This document shows positions 8,456 through 18,306 of a DNA stretch of 64,000 nucleotides, piece by piece; the first letter of the stretch is position 1; every line of letters begins with the position of its first letter. Made by a program: the position numbers and the translations under genes. The notes under the pieces are model-generated. The model made no database searches and was not told the origin of the DNA. It saw only the letters and a list, made by a program, of their open reading frames with translations. This DNA is from Hyphomicrobiales bacterium (lineage in GTDB: Bacteria; Pseudomonadota; Alphaproteobacteria; Rhizobiales; Rhizobiaceae): NCBI GenBank assembly GCA_900465675.1, contig UBJR01000005.1:62001-126000 (forward strand), read 5' to 3'.

Positions 8456-9667
8456 TCACTTCACCAGATCGCAGCCGCTCTTGGCGGGGTCGATATAGGC
8501 TTCCTTGCCGGGGATTGTGGCGAGCACGTTGAAGTAGTCCCACGGCTCCTTGCTTTCATCGGGCTTCTTCACCTGCAGCAGGTACATGTCATGGATCATC
8601 CGGCCGTTGGCGCCAACAGTGCCGCCGCGGCCGAAGACGTCATCGACGGGCATTTCATGCAGTTGCTTGGCCACCGCTTCCGTCTCATCCGTGCCGGCCT
8701 TCTGGACGGCTTTCAGATACTGGAGAACGGCGGAATAGGTGCCCGTGTGAATCATGTTCGGCATCTTGCCGGTGCGGTCGAAAAACTTCTTGCCGAACGC
8801 ACGGCTTTCATCGTCGCGGTTCCAATAGAAGCCTTCGGTCAGCGTCAGGCCCTGGGCCGCTTCGAGGCCGAGGCCGTGCACTTCGGCGAGCGTGAAGAGC
8901 AGCGCGGCCAAACGTTGGCCACCCTGGACGATGCCGAATTCGGCGGCCTGCTTGATGGCATTCGCGGTGTCGAGACCGGCATTCGCCAGGCCGATAACCT
9001 TGGCGCCTGAGGACTGCGCCTGCAGCAGGAAGGACGAGAAGTCCTGGCTGGACAGGGGATGACGGACTGAGCCGACGATCGTGCCGCCGTTTGCCTTGAC
9101 GAAGTCGCCGGTCTGCTGCTCCAGCGAGTAGCCGAAGGCATAGTCGGCCGTCAGGAAGAACCAGCTGTCGCCGCCCTGCTTGACGAGGGCGCCACCGGTG
9201 CCGACCGCGAGTGCATGCGTATCGTAGGCCCAGTGGAAGCCGTAGGGGCTGCAGGCCTTGCCGGTCAGATCGGTGGTCGCCGCACCGGTGACGATATCGA
9301 TCTTCTTCTTTTCCTTGGCGACGGCCTGGACGGCGAGCGCCACCGAGGATGTCGTCAGCTCCATGATCGCATCCACCTGCTCGGTGTCATACCACTGGCG
9401 GGCAATGTTGGAGGCGACGTCGGGCTTGTTCTGGTGGTCGGCATCGACAATCTCGATCGGCATATCGAGCACCTTGCCACCGAAATCCTCGACCGCCATC
9501 TTGGCGGCCTCGACCGAAGACTTGCCGCCGAAATCGGCATAGACGCCGGACTGATCGTTCAGAATGCCGATCTTGACCTTACCGTCGGACACCGCGCCGC
9601 TTTGGGCGAAAACGGCCGTGCTGCTTGCCAGAAGAAATGCAAGTGACGCAATGAAGCTCTTTCGCAT
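8456..9667 (-). CDS. Periplasmic substrate-binding protein of the liv-type ABC importer
   Basis: A 403-residue LivJ-type type-I binding protein. It opens with a cleavable signal peptide ending near VFAQS and continues with KVKIGILNDQSGVYADFGG, the usual first strand of the family. The start at 9667 is chosen because it begins the signal peptide and has a strong ribosome site (GGGAGGAGAG). The ligand cannot be read from sequence; the downstream alcohol and hydroxyacid dehydrogenases suggest a small alcohol or carboxylate rather than leucine. First gene of the operon, divergent from a LysR regulator. Confidence 0.86.
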   Translation of the reverse strand: MRKSFIASLAFLLASSTAVFAQSGAVSDGKVKIGILNDQSGVYADFGGKSSVEAAKMAVEDFGGKVLDMPIEIVDADHQNKPDVASNIARQWYDTEQVDAIMELTTSSVALAVQAVAKEKKKIDIVTGAATTDLTGKACSPYGFHWAYDTHALAVGTGGALVKQGGDSWFFLTADYAFGYSLEQQTGDFVKANGGTIVGSVRHPLSSQDFSSFLLQAQSSGAKVIGLANAGLDTANAIKQAAEFGIVQGGQRLAALLFTLAEVHGLGLEAAQGLTLTEGFYWNRDDESRAFGKKFFDRTGKMPNMIHTGTYSAVLQYLKAVQKAGTDETEAVAKQLHEMPVDDVFGRGGTVGANGRMIHDMYLLQVKKPDESKEPWDYFNVLATIPGKEAYIDPAKSGCDLVK

Positions 9668-9808
9668 AAGTCTCTCCTCCCAGAGATTGGCAGATCGCGA
9701 TCTGTTCAAATTTGATGAGCCACCCTCCTCAAGGCGACCACTCAACGCCCACGATCACGGAATTTCCACCGTGAGGCAACCAGACGTTTACAATTAATTC
9801 CAAACAGT

Positions 9809-9830
9809 ATCTGTTCATTTTTGCACAGAT
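9809..9830. promoter_or_regulatory. Inverted repeat ATCTGT-N10-ACAGAT, candidate LysR operator
   Basis: The divergent 251-base gap between the importer operon (start 9667, minus) and the LysR gene (start 9919, plus) contains a perfect 6-base inverted repeat spaced by 10 bases. It carries the T-N11-A core typical of LysR-family sites, centred about 100 bases before the regulator start. Function is inferred from geometry and position only. Confidence 0.45.
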
Positions 9831-9918
9831 CCGTACCGAAAGCGCCATTTCCGGCCTCTCTGCTGCGCATCACGCGAAGCTGCATTAGACCAAAGACTAA
9901 GATAAGCACGGACCTTCG

Positions 9919-10857
9919 ATGACCAACTCCTCGCAGTTTACTTGGGACGATCTGCAGTTTTTTCTAGCCGTGGCCAGAACCGGGCAGCTGTCGACTGCGG
10001 CGCGGCAGCTCCGGAGCAGTCATGCCACCGTTTCGCGGCGGATCGACCGGCTGGAATTCGCGCTGAAGGTCAAGCTCTTCGAGCGGAATCCGCGCGGCTA
10101 TGTGCTGACGGCGATGGGCAACCGCTTCGTTGATACGGCCGAGAAGATGGAGCAGGAGACGGAGCGGTTGCGGGCCGATCTTGCGACAGGTGCCATGGCG
10201 CAGCGCGGCGTGGTGCGGCTGAGTGCTCCCGAAGGGTTCGCGAATTTCTTCTTTGCGACGGTGCTGCCGCAATTTGCCGAACGCCACCCGCATCTGTCGC
10301 TGGAGCTGGTGACGATCCAGCAGATCATGTCACTGTCGCGCAAGGAGGCGGATATCAGCGTTGTCCTCGACGAGCCGAAGGGCGGCCCCTATTATGCCGA
10401 GAAACTCACCGACTATCATCTGCAGGTCTATGGCTCGCGAGACTATCTGGCCGCCAACGCCCCGGTCGTCAGCCGCGAGGATCTGCTCTCGCATCCCTTC
10501 ATCAGCTATATCGAGGAGATGATCTTTGCGCCGGGGCTGGATTATCTCGGTGACGTTCATCCGCGCATCAAGCCGCAGTTCCAGAGCTCCAGCATCTTCG
10601 CGCAGTTGACGGCGACGCGAAACGGGCTTGGGCTCTGCGTGCTCCCCTATTTCTTCGCCAGCCGCTATCCCGAGCTCGAACGCGTATTGCCTGACGAGGT
10701 GGATCTGAACCGCAGCTACTGGATCACCTGCCACCAGGACCAGAAGCAGGCGCCGCGCGTGCGGGCCGTCATCGATTTCTTGCGCGAAGCCGTTACCTGG
10801 CCGGATGCACGCTTCATTCCGCCCTTCGCAATATCGGCCGTCCGCAGAGGCGGCTGA
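9919..10857 (+). CDS. LysR-family transcriptional regulator
   Basis: A 312-residue LysR protein. The N-terminal winged helix occupies about residues 8-67, with TAARQLRSSHATVSRRI as the recognition region, followed by a substrate-binding domain from about residue 95. It is divergent from the liv-type importer operon, the classic arrangement for a LysR protein controlling its neighbour and itself. The effector is unknown and is probably the imported compound or an early intermediate. Confidence 0.85.
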   Translation: MTNSSQFTWDDLQFFLAVARTGQLSTAARQLRSSHATVSRRIDRLEFALKVKLFERNPRGYVLTAMGNRFVDTAEKMEQETERLRADLATGAMAQRGVVRLSAPEGFANFFFATVLPQFAERHPHLSLELVTIQQIMSLSRKEADISVVLDEPKGGPYYAEKLTDYHLQVYGSRDYLAANAPVVSREDLLSHPFISYIEEMIFAPGLDYLGDVHPRIKPQFQSSSIFAQLTATRNGLGLCVLPYFFASRYPELERVLPDEVDLNRSYWITCHQDQKQAPRVRAVIDFLREAVTWPDARFIPPFAISAVRRGG

Positions 10858-10968
10858 GCGCCTCGGCAGCCCTGCGAAAGCCTGGCGTACCGGCGGGGCC
10901 GCGAAGCGGCTTGCGTGCGGCCTGAGGCAGGGTCCATGATGCGCCGTCTTTTCGAGTCCATTTGCCCC

Positions 10969-12201
10969 ATGAATTCAGAACCTGACATTGCCATCATCGG
11001 AGCGGGCGCCGCAGGCGTCGGCGCAGCGCGTCGGCTTGCAAAGAGCGGCCTTTCCGTTTCGGTCTTCGAAGCTCTGCCCCGGATCGGCGGCCGCGCCTGG
11101 ACATTGAACACGCCTGTTGCCGCGATCGATCTCGGTTGTGGCTGGCTGCATTCGGGCGACCGCAATCCGTGGACCCGAATTGCCGAAGAAGCGGGCGTAA
11201 CGGTCGACCGAAAACCGAGCGCCTGGCATCGGCAGGATCGCGATTTCGGTTTTCCGCGCGCCGAGCGCGATGCCGCCCGCGCTGCCTTTGGCCGCTGGGC
11301 CGAGCGCGTTGCCGAGGCGCCACCGCCAAGCGACTGTGCCATCGACGCTGTCGAGCCGGGCGAGCCCTGGCTTGCCTATCTTCAGGCGCTGAGCGGCTAT
11401 ATCAGCGGCGACGAGCTGGAGCGCATCTCCGCGGAGGATTATGCCGCCTATGACGAGGCCTCGACGGAAAACAACTGGCGTCTCGAGACAGGCTACGGTG
11501 CGCTTGTCGCAGCCACCATGCCGGCCTCGGCCGAACTGCATATCGCAACGCCCATCCAGTCGATTTCTGTCGATGGCAGTCGCGTGATGCTGCAGACGGA
11601 GCGCGGCACCGTCAGACCGCGAGTAGTGATCGTCACCATCTCCACCAATGTGCTCGCCGGCGGCGTCATCCGCATGCCGTCATCGCTCGACCCATGGTGC
11701 GAGGCCGCAGCCAAGCTGCCGCTCGGCAACAACGAAAAGCTCTATTTCGAAATCACCGGCGGCCACAGTTTCGATGACGAAAGCCACGTGATCGGCAATC
11801 CCCGCGATCCGAAGACGGCAAGCTATTATATCCGTCCGTTCGGCAAGCCCGTCATCGAGGTCTTCCTCGGCGGAAGCGGCGCCCGCGCCGTGGCCGAAAA
11901 CCCGCAAGCGGCTTTCCCGCGTGCGATGGAGGAGCTTTCGGCCCTGTTCGGCTCCTGCATTCACAGGGAACTTCGCCCGCTTGCGGCGTCCGAGTGGACC
12001 AACACCCCCTCGATCCGCGGTGGCTACAGTCATGCCCTGCCCGGCCATGCGGCGGCGCGTCAGGCTCTGGCAAGGCCGTTCGACAACCGGATCTTCTTCG
12101 CCGGCGAAGCGACCAACCGCACAGATTTTTCGACCGCGCATGGAGCCTACGAAAGCGGGCTTCGGGCCGCCGAAGAAGCGCTGCAGGCGCTCGGCCGGTA
12201 G
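10969..12201 (+). CDS. FAD-dependent amine-oxidase-like oxidoreductase
   Basis: A 410-residue flavoprotein of the monoamine oxidase fold. It shows the dinucleotide motif GAGAAG at residues 11-16, the GGRAWT motif at 40-45 that contacts FAD, and the C-terminal FAD segment GEATNRTDFSTAHGA. ATG at 10969 gives the normal short N-terminus; ATG at 10936 would add 11 residues. Substrate is unknown. It is followed by a membrane protein and a disulfide-reductase-like flavoprotein on the same strand. Confidence 0.78.
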   Translation: MNSEPDIAIIGAGAAGVGAARRLAKSGLSVSVFEALPRIGGRAWTLNTPVAAIDLGCGWLHSGDRNPWTRIAEEAGVTVDRKPSAWHRQDRDFGFPRAERDAARAAFGRWAERVAEAPPPSDCAIDAVEPGEPWLAYLQALSGYISGDELERISAEDYAAYDEASTENNWRLETGYGALVAATMPASAELHIATPIQSISVDGSRVMLQTERGTVRPRVVIVTISTNVLAGGVIRMPSSLDPWCEAAAKLPLGNNEKLYFEITGGHSFDDESHVIGNPRDPKTASYYIRPFGKPVIEVFLGGSGARAVAENPQAAFPRAMEELSALFGSCIHRELRPLAASEWTNTPSIRGGYSHALPGHAAARQALARPFDNRIFFAGEATNRTDFSTAHGAYESGLRAAEEALQALGR

Positions 12202-12287
12202 AGCCGCACCCCCAATTGCAACCGGTAGAGCTTTGTGCCACGCTGGCCGTGCCGTTTCGGCATTCGCAGAGGAAGGGGACCCCTCGC

Positions 12288-12749
12288 ATGCTTCTATTTC
12301 TTGCATTTTTGATCGGGATCATTGCCGGCCTTCGGGCCATGACCGCACCGGCCGCAGTCGCCTGGGGGGCAGCCCTCGGCTGGTTCGACGTGTCGCAGAC
12401 GCCGCTTGCCTTCATGGGTTACAAATGGACGCCGTGGATCTTCACGGTGCTGGCCGCCGTTGAGCTGATCACTGACCAGCTGCCGACAACGCCCAGCCGC
12501 AAGGTGCCGATGCAGTTCGGCGCCCGCATCATCATGGGTGCGTTGACAGGCGCCACGATCGGCGCATCCGGCGGCTCGCTGGTGGCTGGCCTGATCGCCG
12601 GTGTGGTTGGCGCCATCGTTGGGACGCTCGGCGGGGCTGCCGTCCGCGGCAAGCTCGCAGCCGCTTTCGGCAAGGATACGCCCGCCGCCCTCATCGAGGA
12701 CGCGATCGCCATCGTCGGCGCGCTCCTGATCGTATCGGCTGTCGCATGA
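12288..12749 (+). CDS. DUF4126-type small membrane protein
   Basis: A 153-residue, glycine- and alanine-rich protein with about four membrane segments and the opening IIAGLRAMTAPAAVAWGA that is typical of DUF4126 proteins. A ribosome site (GAGGAAGGGG) precedes the ATG. Its stop overlaps the start of the next gene (ATGA), so it is translationally coupled to the flavoprotein downstream. Function is unknown for the family. Confidence 0.72.
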   Translation: MLLFLAFLIGIIAGLRAMTAPAAVAWGAALGWFDVSQTPLAFMGYKWTPWIFTVLAAVELITDQLPTTPSRKVPMQFGARIIMGALTGATIGASGGSLVAGLIAGVVGAIVGTLGGAAVRGKLAAAFGKDTPAALIEDAIAIVGALLIVSAVA

Positions 12750-14110
12750 AGACCTATGACGCCATCTTCATCGGGGCCGGTCAGGCAGGCCCCTTTCTCG
12801 CCGCCCGCATGGCCGAGAAGGGCATGAAGGTGGCGCTGATCGAGCGCAAGTATCTCGGCGGCACTTGCGTCAATGCCGGCTGCATGCCGACGAAAACGCT
12901 GGTCGCCAGCGCTCGCGCCGCCCATGTGGCCCGGACCGGCGGCGACTACGGTGTCAGGATTTCGGGCGCGATCGAGATCGACATGAAGACGGTGCGCAAA
13001 CGCGCCGAGACGGTGACCATGAACGCCCGCAACGGCCTGATCGGCTGGTTCTCGGGCATGAAGACCATGGAGGTCATCTACGGCCATGCGAAATTCGCCG
13101 GCCAGAAGACCGTTGAGGTGAACGGCGAGACGCTGACCGCACCGTTGATCTTCCTGAATGTCGGCGCCCGCCCGGCCATTCCTGATTTTCCCGGCCTTGC
13201 CGATATCGATTACCTCACCAGCACCTCGATCATCCAGCTCGACACCCTGCCCCGCCATCTCGTGGTGATCGGCGGCAGCTATATCGGCCTTGAATTCGCG
13301 CAGATGTACCGCCGCTTCGGCGCCGAGGTGACGGTTATCGAACGCGGCCCGAAGCTCGCCTCCCGCGAGGACGAGGATGTTTCGGATGCGATCGAGGAGA
13401 TCATCGTTTCCGAAGGCATCACGGTTCACACCGGCGCGGAGAACATCGCTTTCGCGAACGCGGCTGACGGTGTCGCTGTCTCGATTTCCGGCAAGCCGGA
13501 TATCCAGGCAAGCCATGTGCTCGTCGCCACCGGCCGCACGCCGAATACCGGCGATCTCAGCCTCGAAGCGGCTGGCGTCGCGACCGACAAGCGCGGCTTC
13601 ATCACCGTCGATGACCGGCTGATGACCAATGTCGACGGCATCTATGCGCTCGGTGACTGCAACGGCCATGGCGCGTTCACGCATACATCCTATAACGACT
13701 TCGAGATCGCCGCCGCCAACCTGCTGGATGGCGGCGACCGCAAGGTCTCCAGCCGCATTCCGGCCTACGCGCTCTATATCGACCCGCCGCTCGGCCGCGC
13801 CGGCATCACCGAGAAGCAGGCCCGCGCCTCGGGCCGCAAGGTCATGGTCTCCAAACGGCCGATGAGCCGGGTCGGCCGCGCTAACGAACGCGGCGAGACC
13901 AAGGGCTTCATGAAGATCGTCGCCGATGCGGAGACCAAGGAAATCCTCGGCGCCGCCTTCCTGGGCATCGAGGGCGACGAGGCGATCCACGGTATCATCG
14001 ATGCGATGAATGCCGGAACCCGCTATCCGGTGCTGCAATGGTCGGTGCCAATCCATCCGACGGTCTCGGAACTCATTCCGACCATCATCGGCGATCTCAA
14101 GCCGGTTTGA
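12746..14110 (+). CDS. Pyridine nucleotide-disulfide oxidoreductase, MerA/Lpd-like
   Basis: A 454-residue class I flavoprotein disulfide reductase. FAD-binding GAGQAG starts at residue 10, the redox-active pair is GTCVNAGC (C41 and C46), the NAD-binding strand is VVIGGSYIGLEFA, the second FAD motif is IYALGDCNG, and the C-terminal active-site dyad HPTVSE is at about H437-E442. All catalytic elements are present, but the N-terminal heavy-metal domain and C-terminal Cys pair of true MerA are absent, and no pyruvate-dehydrogenase genes are nearby. Probable substrate: a small disulfide or quinone-like acceptor. Confidence 0.78.
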   Translation: MKTYDAIFIGAGQAGPFLAARMAEKGMKVALIERKYLGGTCVNAGCMPTKTLVASARAAHVARTGGDYGVRISGAIEIDMKTVRKRAETVTMNARNGLIGWFSGMKTMEVIYGHAKFAGQKTVEVNGETLTAPLIFLNVGARPAIPDFPGLADIDYLTSTSIIQLDTLPRHLVVIGGSYIGLEFAQMYRRFGAEVTVIERGPKLASREDEDVSDAIEEIIVSEGITVHTGAENIAFANAADGVAVSISGKPDIQASHVLVATGRTPNTGDLSLEAAGVATDKRGFITVDDRLMTNVDGIYALGDCNGHGAFTHTSYNDFEIAAANLLDGGDRKVSSRIPAYALYIDPPLGRAGITEKQARASGRKVMVSKRPMSRVGRANERGETKGFMKIVADAETKEILGAAFLGIEGDEAIHGIIDAMNAGTRYPVLQWSVPIHPTVSELIPTIIGDLKPV

Positions 14111-14177
14111 TCAGACAGGCCATCTGACGCCGCTTCCGGACTTGCATTCTTTCCGATTTTGGATTTACCTCGCACTG

Positions 14178-14314
14178 TTCTCAGGGCGGGGTGCAATTCC
14201 CCACCGGCGGTATCGGGTTTACGCCCGGAGCCCGCGAGCGCTTCCAGCAATGGAAGGTCAGCAGATCCGGTGAGATGCCGGAGCCGACGGTATAGTCCGG
14301 ATGGAAGAGAGCAT
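14178..14314 (+). promoter_or_regulatory. FMN riboswitch (RFN element)
   Basis: Conserved RFN segments are visible: TCAGGGCGGGGTGCAATTCC near the 5' side (14181-14200), CCACCGGCGGTAT, then AGCCCGCGAGCG, and GATCCGGTGAGATGCCGGAG followed by GCCGACGGTATAGTCCGGATG with AGAGAGC at the end. The element ends about 115 bases before ribH2, which it should repress when FMN is plentiful. Position and order match RFN elements that precede ribH2 in other Rhizobiales. Confidence 0.93.
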
Positions 14315-14347
14315 GCAGGCAGAACCTCTCCAGGGAGAGGTGACTGA

Positions 14348-14905
<558 letters not shown>

Positions 14906-14920
14906 TCGGTAGGACAGGAC

Positions 14921-14949
14921 AATGCGCCGGGAAATCAGCCCGGCGCATT
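14921..14949. terminator. Hairpin between ribH2 and the GlpD-like gene
   Basis: A perfect 11-base stem (AATGCGCCGGG against CCCGGCGCATT) with a 7-base loop sits between two convergent genes. There is no U-tract, so it may act in either direction or protect 3' ends. Confidence 0.6.
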
Positions 14950-14951
14950 GA

Positions 14952-16697
14952 TCACTTCGCCGTAAAACGGTGCGCCTTGCCGCGTTCCGCAGCCGGTGCA
15001 GTGCTTGTCAGCACCTGGCCGTGAAAACGGCTGAGCTGACCGGTGACGTCGGCGATTTCGCGCTCGGCACGCGCCGCGTCCCAGCCCAAAGCTGCGGCGG
15101 CGATGCCGGCGATTTCCCGCAACCCCTCGATCGTCAGGCGCCCCTCGATCGCCAGCGTCGTGCGGCGTAGCACGATATCGGCGAGATGAACGACGAGTTC
15201 GTTGCGAGTGATCCAGTCGATTTCCTTGAAGCTGTGCTGCGGCGCGCCGGTCAGTCTCGTATCGTCGGAATGTACCGAAGCGGATGCGAGGATCGCCGCG
15301 GCCGTCGTGCCGTACCGGCCCAGCAATTCGTCGGCCCGCTCGATCGTTATGCTTGCCTTCGCTGCCAGATCCTTGATCCAGTGACCGCGCTTCTCGCCAT
15401 CGGCGGGAAAGCCCTTGCCGCCGCCGATTGCAAGGTAGCGGGTCGATTCATTGCGGTTCCGCTGTAGGCGCGAGAGAACGGTATCGGCAACCTCCTCGGC
15501 GAACCCGCGGAATGTCGTCCACTTGCCGCCGACCAGTGAGACGATCGGGAACGGGCGGTTGCCCTTGGGTTCCTTTACCGGCGCGGAATGGTCCCGGCTG
15601 ATGAGCCCGGGTGCCGTCGCATCCGATGCCGGGAGCGGACGGATGCCGCTATAGCTGTAAACGATCTGATCGCGGTCGAAGCGCAGCGTCGGCAGCAGCG
15701 AACGGACGCTCTCGAGGAAATAGTCGGTTTCCGGTTCCTCGCAGCGAACGTCATCTGGATTATCGGCTGGAATATCGGTCGAGCCGACCAGCGCCAGGCC
15801 GAGATAGCTGTAGACCAGGCAGATGCGGCCATCGTCGGCTTCGAAATAGATCATGTGGCCGTTCAGGCTGCGTACCAGTTCAGGATGATCGAGCAGGATA
15901 TGCGATCCCTTGGTGCCGCCGATCATCTTCGAGGGGGCGCCGAGTGCGGCGTTGACATGATCGATCCAGGGACCGGCGGCGTTGACGACCAGCTTCGGCT
16001 TCACCGCGAACTCGCGGCCATCGGCCTGCCGGAATGTCAGCGATCCGCCTGAGACCGTTTCCATCGTGGTGAAATTGGCAGCCAGACTTTTCGGATTGGC
16101 ATCGAGGCCATCGCGCACGAGTTCATAGACCAGCCGCTCCGGCCGGCTGATCTTGGCGTCATAATAGATGCCGCCGGCGACGATCGCTGGGGTCACATGC
16201 GGCATTTCCTTGCGGGCCTGCTTCTTCAGGATCAGCCGGTGTTTCGGCATCACCCGATCGCGCGAGCCGAAGAAGTCGTAGAGCCGCAGGCCGATCTTGA
16301 TCAGCACCGCACCGCGGCTGCGCGGTGCCGTCTTGGAGCCGAAGAGTGTGCGGATCGCCGCCCAGATGCCGCGCGTCCAGGAAAAGACCGGGATAAAGGT
16401 CGGCAGCGGCTCGACGCAATGCGGGGCGTTCTTGAGCAGGAGATTGCGCTCCAGCGTCGATTGCGCCACGAGGCCGAATTCGCCGGTCTCGAGATATTTC
16501 AGCCCGCCATGGATGAGCCGCGAGGGCGCAGCGCTCGTACCGGAACCGAAATCCGCCTTGTCGACGATCAAGCAATTGACGCCCTGCACCGAGAGATCGC
16601 GAAACAACCCGGCGCCGTTAATGCCCGCGCCGATGATGAGGACGTCGATGTCGCCCCCGCCGAGATCGGAGAAGCGCTGCTGCAGATCGGCTGTCAT
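14952..16697 (-). CDS. GlpD/EryB-like FAD-dependent polyol-phosphate dehydrogenase
   Basis: A 581-residue member of the glycerol-3-phosphate dehydrogenase family. It has the FAD motif GAGINGAG at residues 23-30, the SRLIHGGLKYLE segment, and KGSHILLDHPE. It oxidises a sugar-alcohol phosphate to a ketose phosphate and passes electrons to quinone. It is longer than the EryB paralogue at 26063 (502 residues) and lies behind its own FGGY kinase and DeoR regulator, so it should act on a different polyol phosphate or be a second glycerol-type enzyme. It starts 45 bases after the kinase stop. Confidence 0.78.
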   Translation of the reverse strand: MTADLQQRFSDLGGGDIDVLIIGAGINGAGLFRDLSVQGVNCLIVDKADFGSGTSAAPSRLIHGGLKYLETGEFGLVAQSTLERNLLLKNAPHCVEPLPTFIPVFSWTRGIWAAIRTLFGSKTAPRSRGAVLIKIGLRLYDFFGSRDRVMPKHRLILKKQARKEMPHVTPAIVAGGIYYDAKISRPERLVYELVRDGLDANPKSLAANFTTMETVSGGSLTFRQADGREFAVKPKLVVNAAGPWIDHVNAALGAPSKMIGGTKGSHILLDHPELVRSLNGHMIYFEADDGRICLVYSYLGLALVGSTDIPADNPDDVRCEEPETDYFLESVRSLLPTLRFDRDQIVYSYSGIRPLPASDATAPGLISRDHSAPVKEPKGNRPFPIVSLVGGKWTTFRGFAEEVADTVLSRLQRNRNESTRYLAIGGGKGFPADGEKRGHWIKDLAAKASITIERADELLGRYGTTAAAILASASVHSDDTRLTGAPQHSFKEIDWITRNELVVHLADIVLRRTTLAIEGRLTIEGLREIAGIAAAALGWDAARAEREIADVTGQLSRFHGQVLTSTAPAAERGKAHRFTAK

Positions 16698-16742
16698 GAT
16701 GTCATCGTCCTAAATCGCCCGCCGCAGCAGGCATCATTCATT

Positions 16743-18272
16743 TCAGTTCACGGCCTGATCGGGCGCCAGCGCCGCGATCTTCGGCCAGAGCGGCGTCATG
16801 GCATCGGCGATTTCGCGAAACAGCTGGTAGCGCGTCTCATAGTCGGCGCTGCGTGCCGGGTCCGGCTGGCAGGTTTTCTCGATGCTTTCGGTATCGCGTG
16901 GATCGCTCTGCGGATCGGCATAGATCCCGGCACCAGACCCGGCGCAGAGCGCCGCGCCCCAGGCCGCTGCTTCGTCGGTTTCGGTCACGGTGACCGGCAT
17001 GCCGAGGATATCGGCAAACATCTGCACGACAGCGGGATTGCGCGAGATGCCGCCCGCCAGACGCGCCCGGTCGAATGAGAACCCGTCGCGCAGAGCATCG
17101 ACATGGATACGGTGATTGAAGGCAATACCCTCAAGCACGGCCCGCAGCATGTCGCCGCGATCATGCCAGCCGCCGAGCCCAAAGAACCCGGCGCTCGCCT
17201 CCGCGCCATAGGGCGAGCCGAAGAGATAGGGATGGAACAGCGCGGTCGAGGGCCGCTTGAATGCCGCATCGATCTCCGGGCCAAGCAGGGCATGAACAGA
17301 GCGGCCGCTCGTCTCGCCCTCAGCCCGCTCGGCGGCGCAGAGCTTGTCGAGAAACCAGTCGTAATTCGCCGTCGATGCCGGCGAGATCGACATGCTGTTC
17401 CAGATGCCGGGCGCAATGCCGTTGCGGCAGAACCAGCGCCTGTCGACGCGCGGTTCGGACGATAGCGTCTCGTTGATCGAGTAGGTGCCGGCGATGATGG
17501 CGACGACGCCTTTGCCATATCCCCCGGCTCCGAGCGCCGAGGCGGTGACATCATGCAGACCCGCCATGACGGGCGTGCCTTCGGTGAGGCCGGTCAGATT
17601 TGCGGCCTCGCGCGTCACCCGGCCGACGATCTGGTCGGAACGTGAAGCCGGCGGCAAGGCGTGAACGAGCTTCTGCAAACCGAAGAGCCGCAGCGCATCC
17701 TGGCTGTAATCCTGTGTCTTCACGTCGGTGAAAGAGGTGCTGGCCTCGGTGCGATCGGTGCCGATGATGCCTGTCAGGCAGAAACGCAGCCAGTCCTTGC
17801 AGCTGATGAAATGGCCGATGCGCTTGTAGCGCTCGGGCTCCATTTCGCGGATCCAGGCGAGCAGCGCCGAGGGTGCGGAGACGTGCGGGATCTGGCCGGT
17901 CAGTTCGATGGCGCGCTCGGCGACATCACTGTCCGTCCATTCGTTGACGATTGGGCCTGCCCGGCTGTCGAGCGACAGGATGGCGCGGCCGAGCGGCTGC
18001 TGATCCCCGTCGAGCAGATAGATACCGTCGCCATGCGCGGTGGCGGCTATACCCTGGATATCGCTTGCGGGGCGCTTGCTGAGCGCGATCGCCTCGCGGA
18101 TAGCATCGGCCGTCGCGCTCCACAATTCGCCCATGTCGCGCTCGATATGGCGCGCCTTGGGAATGAACTGCGTGACGCGGCGCCTGCTGACTGCGAGCGG
18201 CGTGCCGTCAATGTCGAAAATGACGGCCTTGGTGACCGTCAGGCCACTATCGATCCCGAGCAGACTCGGCAT
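16743..18272 (-). CDS. FGGY-family polyol kinase (second kinase of the ery region)
   Basis: A 509-residue FGGY kinase. It starts MPSLLGIDSGLTVTKAVIFD with phosphate-binding D8, contains GTYSINE and GLHDVTASALGAGG in the hinge, and LAGGISRNPAVVQ in the C-terminal half. It lies between the DeoR gene (34 bases upstream) and the GlpD-like gene. Together the three look like a kinase-dehydrogenase module for a polyol that probably enters through the neighbouring eryEFG importer. Glycerol kinase identity is unlikely because the N-terminus and length are closer to erythritol/xylulose-type kinases. Specific substrate unknown. Confidence 0.76.
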   Translation of the reverse strand: MPSLLGIDSGLTVTKAVIFDIDGTPLAVSRRRVTQFIPKARHIERDMGELWSATADAIREAIALSKRPASDIQGIAATAHGDGIYLLDGDQQPLGRAILSLDSRAGPIVNEWTDSDVAERAIELTGQIPHVSAPSALLAWIREMEPERYKRIGHFISCKDWLRFCLTGIIGTDRTEASTSFTDVKTQDYSQDALRLFGLQKLVHALPPASRSDQIVGRVTREAANLTGLTEGTPVMAGLHDVTASALGAGGYGKGVVAIIAGTYSINETLSSEPRVDRRWFCRNGIAPGIWNSMSISPASTANYDWFLDKLCAAERAEGETSGRSVHALLGPEIDAAFKRPSTALFHPYLFGSPYGAEASAGFFGLGGWHDRGDMLRAVLEGIAFNHRIHVDALRDGFSFDRARLAGGISRNPAVVQMFADILGMPVTVTETDEAAAWGAALCAGSGAGIYADPQSDPRDTESIEKTCQPDPARSADYETRYQLFREIADAMTPLWPKIAALAPDQAVN

Positions 18273-18306
18273 TCGCCTTCCTCACTATCAGCAACCGGTG
18301 GCCGGG

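Noticed and set aside
12419..14056. A 545-codon minus-strand open frame across the MerA-like gene
   Set aside because: The plus-strand gene has full FAD, NAD and active-site motifs; the minus frame has none.
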